Below are positions 59,479 through 64,000 of a stretch of 64,000 nucleotides of DNA, piece after piece (positions within the stretch are counted from its first letter, which is position 1; each line of letters starts with the position of its first letter). Source of the DNA: Vibrio sp. FE10 (GTDB taxonomy: Bacteria > Pseudomonadota > Gammaproteobacteria > Enterobacterales > Vibrionaceae); the NCBI RefSeq assembly GCF_030297155.1, contig NZ_AP028068.1:496001-560000 (forward strand), in the 5' to 3' direction. Made by a program: the position numbers and the translations under genes. Under the pieces are notes generated by a model. It ran no database searches. It was not told the DNA's origin and saw nothing but the letters and a program-made list of their open reading frames with translations.

Positions 59479-59504
59479 TATTTGGTTAGCAGATTCGAGG
59501 TAAC

Positions 59505-60680
59505 TTATTCTGGGCTTTCTAGCTGCTCAATAACCCTTTGAGTCAGTTGCTCAGTATACGGGTTGATCTTCCAGTGCTCTGGGCTCCAACCTTTTACGAA
59601 ACGTTGGAAATCAGCCCACGCCACGTAAAACATGGGGCGCCATGCTTGTTCAACATCACCAAACGAAAGCTGTGGTTGATAATATGCTAATGCCTCTTTC
59701 AAGTGTTGGAAATAAGCCTCCAATACCTGTGACTCAAGCTCTGCACAATCTTGCGGCCTAACCGCGCTACTCATAAACAAAGCGACGTCTTTCATCGCAC
59801 AACCATGACCCACATATTGGAAATCGACCGCAGCAGCGTTTTGGCTTTCTGAATCAAAACAGAAATTAGCGAGCTTGGCGTCGCCATGCACCAAGGTTTG
59901 ATACGGACACTCTTTGAGCAAACGATCGATGTGTTGCGCTTGATTCTTCAATGGTAAATCAGCCAACGCATTTAACTCGTCAGGGCGTGTGTCTAAATGC
60001 CAGTAAGTACCTATTTTCCACAATGATGCAGACTGTTCTTGGTCGATATGAATGTACTTCGCATGAAAATTAGCGAGCCACTTTAGGCAGGAATCACGTT
60101 GTTTTTGTTCTTCTACAGTGTAACCAAACGCCAGTTCAGACTGAGTGTCTTTGGTTGCCAGATCTTCAGAAACAGCAAGCACATCAAATTGAGAGATTAA
60201 CGGAAAACCGATATCCACTAAGTCTTGCATCACAATCAGCCATTCGTTCTCTTGCAACTCACATTGCAGCCCAACAGGCACAGGACAACGATCATCCCAT
60301 CGCTGAGTGAACGACTGATACCATGCGGTCTCAACTTGGTAAGAGTGCACCTTTCGCTGATGAGATAATTTGGTGTTCCAGCCTTTGGGGTGTTCGGCTT
60401 TATCTGGCAATGCGACATGTTTGACGATGACGCTATCCATCGAGGTATCATTCATCGAAATATTGTTCATCAAAGCACTATTTTCGCGAGCAAAAACCAA
60501 GCGTACTAACTCGCCGTATCCGCCCCATAAGCGTTGAATTACTTGAACACCGAACCCTTCATGGCAACCCAACGAGGTCGCTATTTTTTGATAAAGCTCA
60601 TTTTGATAAAGCTCAGGTTGGTTTTGACTCTTACTCACTTGTGATTGAGCAAAATTATTTGACGATATTGATTGAGACAT
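59505..60680 (-). CDS. Aminoglycoside-phosphotransferase/ecdysteroid-kinase-like protein
   Basis: This 391-residue cytosolic protein has a kinase-like fold. The catalytic loop reads LVHGDAKLANFCFD (HGD-x-x-x-x-N pattern) and the metal-binding segment AAVDFQYVGHGCAMKD. This matches the APH/choline kinase and EcKinase-like group rather than drug resistance enzymes. The substrate is unknown. Its start follows the GNAT-like gene by 8 bases, so the two form an operon. Confidence 0.85.
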   Translation of the reverse strand: MSQSISSNNFAQSQVSKSQNQPELYQNELYQKIATSLGCHEGFGVQVIQRLWGGYGELVRLVFARENSALMNNISMNDTSMDSVIVKHVALPDKAEHPKGWNTKLSHQRKVHSYQVETAWYQSFTQRWDDRCPVPVGLQCELQENEWLIVMQDLVDIGFPLISQFDVLAVSEDLATKDTQSELAFGYTVEEQKQRDSCLKWLANFHAKYIHIDQEQSASLWKIGTYWHLDTRPDELNALADLPLKNQAQHIDRLLKECPYQTLVHGDAKLANFCFDSESQNAAAVDFQYVGHGCAMKDVALFMSSAVRPQDCAELESQVLEAYFQHLKEALAYYQPQLSFGDVEQAWRPMFYVAWADFQRFVKGWSPEHWKINPYTEQLTQRVIEQLESPE

Positions 60681-60688
60681 ATAACTCG

Positions 60689-60976
60689 TTACTGTGCTTT
60701 ATCGGATAGAAGATGCGACCATTGCTTTTGTCTATTCATGTAATGCACTACGTAACTGCATACCGGAACAATTTTAAACCCCGCCTGTTCAATTTCAGGT
60801 AATACTGATTCCATCATCACCTTGCCAAAGCCTTTGCCTTGCAGTTCATCAGGGATACGAGTCGAAGTAATATGTAGCACGTCTCCATCCTTTTGATACT
60901 TAACAACAGCGAACTGATTTGGCTCTAGCTCAACCGTGATCTGGTTATCTTTTTGATCCCATTTTATGGCCTTCAT
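60689..60976 (-). CDS. GNAT-like N-acetyltransferase (YidJ/YjdJ type)
   Basis: This small protein has 95 residues. The ATG at 60976 is chosen because AGGAG lies 6 bases upstream; an in-frame TTG at 60991 is part of that region. The short GNAT core shows ITSTRIPDELQGKGFGKVMMESVL, where the Q-G-K-G-F-G stretch is the acetyl-CoA pyrophosphate loop, and VPVCSYVVHYMNRQKQW at the end. Members of this compact family are often of unknown substrate. It precedes the kinase-like gene in the same operon. Confidence 0.87.
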   Translation of the reverse strand: MKAIKWDQKDNQITVELEPNQFAVVKYQKDGDVLHITSTRIPDELQGKGFGKVMMESVLPEIEQAGFKIVPVCSYVVHYMNRQKQWSHLLSDKAQ

Positions 60977-61249
60977 TCTCAACTCCTGCAAATAATTGGT
61001 ACGCCAAACAATAAAAGTTTGAAGTATCAGTTCCTTGTAATAGACTAACGCAAGTGCATATAAATAAAACTAAGTACTTACAAACACAGAAAATAATTTA
61101 GAGTTAACTGCTTCATATAAAAACAGCAAATAAAAACACCACTCTATAAATTAATATAAAGTACTCCTGTTAAACCTAGCACGTAATAACACCTTGTTAG
61201 CAAGTTACCAAATAACTAACAGACGCATGTTGGCGCATGGAGAAACATA

Positions 61250-61996
61250 ATGAACGCACCACTGAAGAAGCCTTTGGAGCATAATCAGGCTCTTCAAGAT
61301 CCTCGAAATCGCACTATTTCCACGATTAATAGTACCGATGCCCTGGCCATGATTGAGCACGGCAGTGAACTGACGTTAAACGTCTCGACTCCGGTTGGCA
61401 CTAAATTTTTGGCAACCACGAAGTTTATCGGCACACACAGTGAGAACTGTATCTTGGTTGAAGTCCCTGAGGTTTCAAGCGATGACCTACGCTTTTTCTT
61501 CCAAGAAGGATTTTGGATGACAGCGAGAGCTTACTCCTTAAGAGGAGAAGGCGCGCTGATCCACTTCAGATGTCAGATTCATCATAACATTGGCGAACCG
61601 TTCCCAATCTTGGTGTTATCGACGCCAAGTACGATGCAGGTGACTCAACTTCGTAAAGAAACGCGTTATGAAGTGAATTTAGACTCCAGAATCATCTTTA
61701 ATGATCAGCGAATGAATTGTGAGATACGAGATCTTTCGAAAAGTGGTTGTCGCTTTGTCACATCACCTACATCACGACCGATTCAAATCGCCGATAGAGT
61801 GTCTATCGAGATCACGCCTGGAAACTACAACGGTCCGTTTATTCCTCCGCTACGAGGCATAGTGTGTAATTTGCAAAAATCGACACACTACGCACGCTAC
61901 GGCGTCGAATTTGATGATATTGGCCGTGCCAATGCGAAGAATTTACTGGGTAAACTCAAATTCGATGGTACCAAGCTTCGTTTACGGAATGCTTAA
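61250..61996 (+). CDS. PilZ-domain c-di-GMP-binding protein (PlzD/YcgR-like)
   Basis: The 248-residue protein has an N-terminal YcgR-like domain (about 25-125) and a PilZ domain (about 130-245). The c-di-GMP-binding motifs are intact: RKETR (Arg135 to Arg139) and DLSKSG followed by C-R-F at about 162-168. Members act as flagellar brakes or general c-di-GMP effectors, slowing motility when the messenger is high. A terminator follows. It is not in the same operon as other genes here. Confidence 0.93.
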   Translation: MNAPLKKPLEHNQALQDPRNRTISTINSTDALAMIEHGSELTLNVSTPVGTKFLATTKFIGTHSENCILVEVPEVSSDDLRFFFQEGFWMTARAYSLRGEGALIHFRCQIHHNIGEPFPILVLSTPSTMQVTQLRKETRYEVNLDSRIIFNDQRMNCEIRDLSKSGCRFVTSPTSRPIQIADRVSIEITPGNYNGPFIPPLRGIVCNLQKSTHYARYGVEFDDIGRANAKNLLGKLKFDGTKLRLRNA

Positions 61997-62023
61997 ACAC
62001 TAGAAATTGTAAGAATCAAAAAA

Positions 62024-62056
62024 AAACAGCCATCGATAATATCGATGGCTGTTTCG
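62024..62056. terminator. Bidirectional terminator after PilZ gene
   Basis: The 14-base stem AAACAGCCATCGAT/ATCGATGGCTGTTT has an AAT loop, flanked by an A-run and a T-rich tail. It lies between the convergent PilZ and Lon-like genes. Confidence 0.88.
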
Positions 62057-62101
62057 TTTTACGGTTAACTGTTATTTAGCTAATTGACGTAAAGCGTTAA
62101 G

Positions 62102-64000
62102 CTATTTACGCAGAGCATTGAGCTTAGCTTGAGCGATACCAAAGATAGTATCGATAGGATAGCTCCCTTCATCGCTCGCTTCACCTGCTGCTTTGCCCGT
62201 GAACAGCTCAATCGCTTCTGTCACATGGTCAATCGCCCAGATGTTGAACTCGCCCTTTTCAACCGCTTTAACGATGTCACTGCGCAGCATCAGATTGTGA
62301 ACGTTAGAGCGCGGAATAATCACCCCTTGCTCATTTGAACGTCCTTTGATTTCACACACATCAAAGAAACCTTCAATTTTCTCGTTCACACCACCAATTG
62401 GTTGAGATTCACCAAATTGGTTCATCGAGCCAGTAATTGCGATGTCTTGACGGTTCGGCTGCTTAGAAAAAGCAGACACTACCGCACAGAACTCGGCCAT
62501 ACTCGCACTGTCCCCGTCCACGCCACCATACGATTGCTCGAAGGTGATATTAGTCGTAAGTGGTACTTTCGCTGTCTTACCAAATACCGAAGAAAGATAA
62601 GCCGATAAGATCATCACCCCTTTAGAGTGAATGCTGCCACCTAGGTCTACGTTTCTTTCGATATCAATCACTTCACCATCACCGTAAGCTGTAGTGGCAG
62701 TAATTCGGTTCGGTGCACCAAACATATGATCGGTTGTGCTGAGTACCGACAGAGCATTCACTTGCCCAACCGCCTGACCATCAACATGGATTAGCGTTGT
62801 TCCGTTAGTGAAGGTTTCCATTACGCTGTCTTGCAGTCGTCCGACACGCATCTGTTGATTAGACAATGCTTGGTCAACGTGAGTAGAACGAATCAGATTC
62901 GATTTCGCCCCTCTCGCGACGTAGTTAGACTCACGAAGCAGGTTCGCAATGTGTGCCGAATGCAACGATAGCTTGCCTTGGTCACCGGCCTGACGTGAGC
63001 TGTGCTCAATGATGCGAGCAATCGCTTTGCGATCACAATGCAGCATATTGTTGTCGTGCACGATACTCGAAATGAAGCGTGCGTAATGCATTTCAGAATC
63101 CGCAGTACGCTTCATCTCATCTTCAAAATCGGCCGTCACACGGAACAGTTCACCAAACTCCGCATCGTAATGCTGCAGCAATTGGTAAGTGCGGTAATCA
63201 CCAAACAGAATGATTTTCACATCCAATGGAATCGGTTCTGGATCAAGCGATACTGCGCCCGTTAGGGTCACCTCTTTTTCCAATGAAGCAAAGCTCAATT
63301 GACGTGAACGTAGCGCACGTTTAAGCCCTTCCCATACATACGGTTGTTCTAACACTTTCACCGCATCCATCAGCAATACGCCGCCATTAGCTCTGTGTAA
63401 GCTGCCTGCACGAATCAAAGAAAAATCGGTAAATACCGTGCCTTTGAATGTCGCCGTTTCGACATAACCAAACAGCGAGTGATAGTTCGGATTCTCTTCG
63501 ACAACAATCGGCAGAGACTGCTCTTTTTGGCTAACAATCACGTTCACTTTGTAACGACGTGGCATTTTCTTATCCAGAGAAGCCGTCGCGATTTCAGCTT
63601 GCTCAGTGCTCTCTTCTAAGAAGATATCAGCGTTTTCGACAATATCCTTACGCAATGCCGTGAGGTATTTTTTGATCTCTGGATATTGGCTGTAATCTTG
63701 CTTCAACTGCTTAACAAAGTGGGTAATCACATCCCTTGCCGTATCATCATTCAGCTTTTGAATTTTCTCTGTGTACGTCTCTTCAAGCTCGGTCAGTTCA
63801 CGAGAAATGGTTCGTAACCCCACTTCCAATCCATCGATGGTTTTGTCGAATTGATCTTGTTCTTCCGGCGAAAGCAAATCAAAGCTCTCTTCGGTATGAA
63901 GCTCCTCGCCGTTCATTGCAACAAACTGGTAATCGCCCTGAGTGGTAATCGTTAAGTTAATACCCTTTTCTTTCGCTTCTTGGCTAATGCTTTCTAGCGC
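62102..64000 (-). CDS. Lon-like ATP-dependent protease (5' end outside window)
   Basis: The reading frame is open to the right edge (ALESISQEAKEKGINLTITT and onward before the ATG at 63916), so the N-terminus lies outside the window. The visible 632 codons hold a coiled region, an AAA-like part (RAGSLHRANGGVLLMDAVKVLE) and a C-terminal peptidase S16 domain. The catalytic Ser is in YGGVDGDSASMAEFCAVV and the Lys in PIGGVNEKIEGFFDVC. The arrangement matches the Lon-related YcbZ/LonH type rather than housekeeping Lon. It degrades proteins in an ATP-dependent manner; targets are unknown. After the TAG stop the same frame repeats part of the C-terminal tail. Confidence 0.9.
   Translation of the reverse strand, partial: ALESISQEAKEKGINLTITTQGDYQFVAMNGEELHTEESFDLLSPEEQDQFDKTIDGLEVGLRTISRELTELEETYTEKIQKLNDDTARDVITHFVKQLKQDYSQYPEIKKYLTALRKDIVENADIFLEESTEQAEIATASLDKKMPRRYKVNVIVSQKEQSLPIVVEENPNYHSLFGYVETATFKGTVFTDFSLIRAGSLHRANGGVLLMDAVKVLEQPYVWEGLKRALRSRQLSFASLEKEVTLTGAVSLDPEPIPLDVKIILFGDYRTYQLLQHYDAEFGELFRVTADFEDEMKRTADSEMHYARFISSIVHDNNMLHCDRKAIARIIEHSSRQAGDQGKLSLHSAHIANLLRESNYVARGAKSNLIRSTHVDQALSNQQMRVGRLQDSVMETFTNGTTLIHVDGQAVGQVNALSVLSTTDHMFGAPNRITATTAYGDGEVIDIERNVDLGGSIHSKGVMILSAYLSSVFGKTAKVPLTTNITFEQSYGGVDGDSASMAEFCAVVSAFSKQPNRQDIAITGSMNQFGESQPIGGVNEKIEGFFDVCEIKGRSNEQGVIIPRSNVHNLMLRSDIVKAVEKGEFNIWAIDHVTEAIELFTGKAAGEASDEGSYPIDTIFGIAQAKLNALRK

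Noticed and set aside
60977..61249. A small gene or RNA upstream of the PilZ gene
   Set aside because: The region is A+T rich without a supported frame, hairpin or known RNA pattern.

Overview
The window reads as chromosomal DNA of a marine Vibrio, most likely close to the Splendidus clade. The genus call rests on a complete MARTX toxin locus in the Vibrio arrangement (rtxHCA divergent from rtxBDE), a PlzD-like PilZ protein and a general Vibrio gene style. The species is inference. No tRNA, rRNA, CRISPR array, integrase or insertion sequence was seen.

Layout. Positions 1-13000 hold small transport and regulation units: a MarR regulator facing an EamA exporter, a secreted DUF1254/DUF1214 protein, a LysR regulator, an MFS transporter facing an SgrR-like regulator, an ABM-RidA pair facing a LysR regulator, a second EamA exporter, and an AraC regulator followed by a MATE exporter. 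Positions 13121-35254 are the MARTX locus. The 5104-residue RtxA carries, in order, N-terminal repeats, an actin cross-linking domain (ACD), MCF, ABH, a second MCF, RRSP, the cysteine protease domain (CPD) and C-terminal RTX repeats. RtxC, RtxH and the RtxB/RtxD/RtxE export machine lie beside it. After an MFS gene come two divergent large lipoproteins that share an N-terminal plan and have a strong Fur-box-like palindrome between them.

Positions 44033-54338 are a tight tad/flp pilus operon: flp, cpaB, cpaC, cpaD, cpaE/tadZ, tadA, tadB, tadC, tadD, tadE, tadF, tadG. Most genes overlap their neighbours by 1-14 bases. No tadV prepilin peptidase is present. Immediately downstream, positions 54423-59423 hold a redox-looking operon: exported thioredoxin, DUF4266 protein, DUF3570 outer-membrane-like protein, ApbE-type FMN transferase, DsbD. 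The window ends with a kinase-like phosphotransferase, a GNAT-like protein, a PilZ protein and a Lon-like protease that runs off the end.

The two items most worth following up are the MARTX effector set (ACD-MCF-ABH-MCF-RRSP, with MCF standing where RID precedes ABH in V. cholerae) and the thioredoxin/DUF4266/DUF3570/ApbE/DsbD operon. The latter looks like an uncharacterised envelope electron-transfer or cofactor-maturation system. All homology statements come from reading the sequence and from memory of the families; no search was run.
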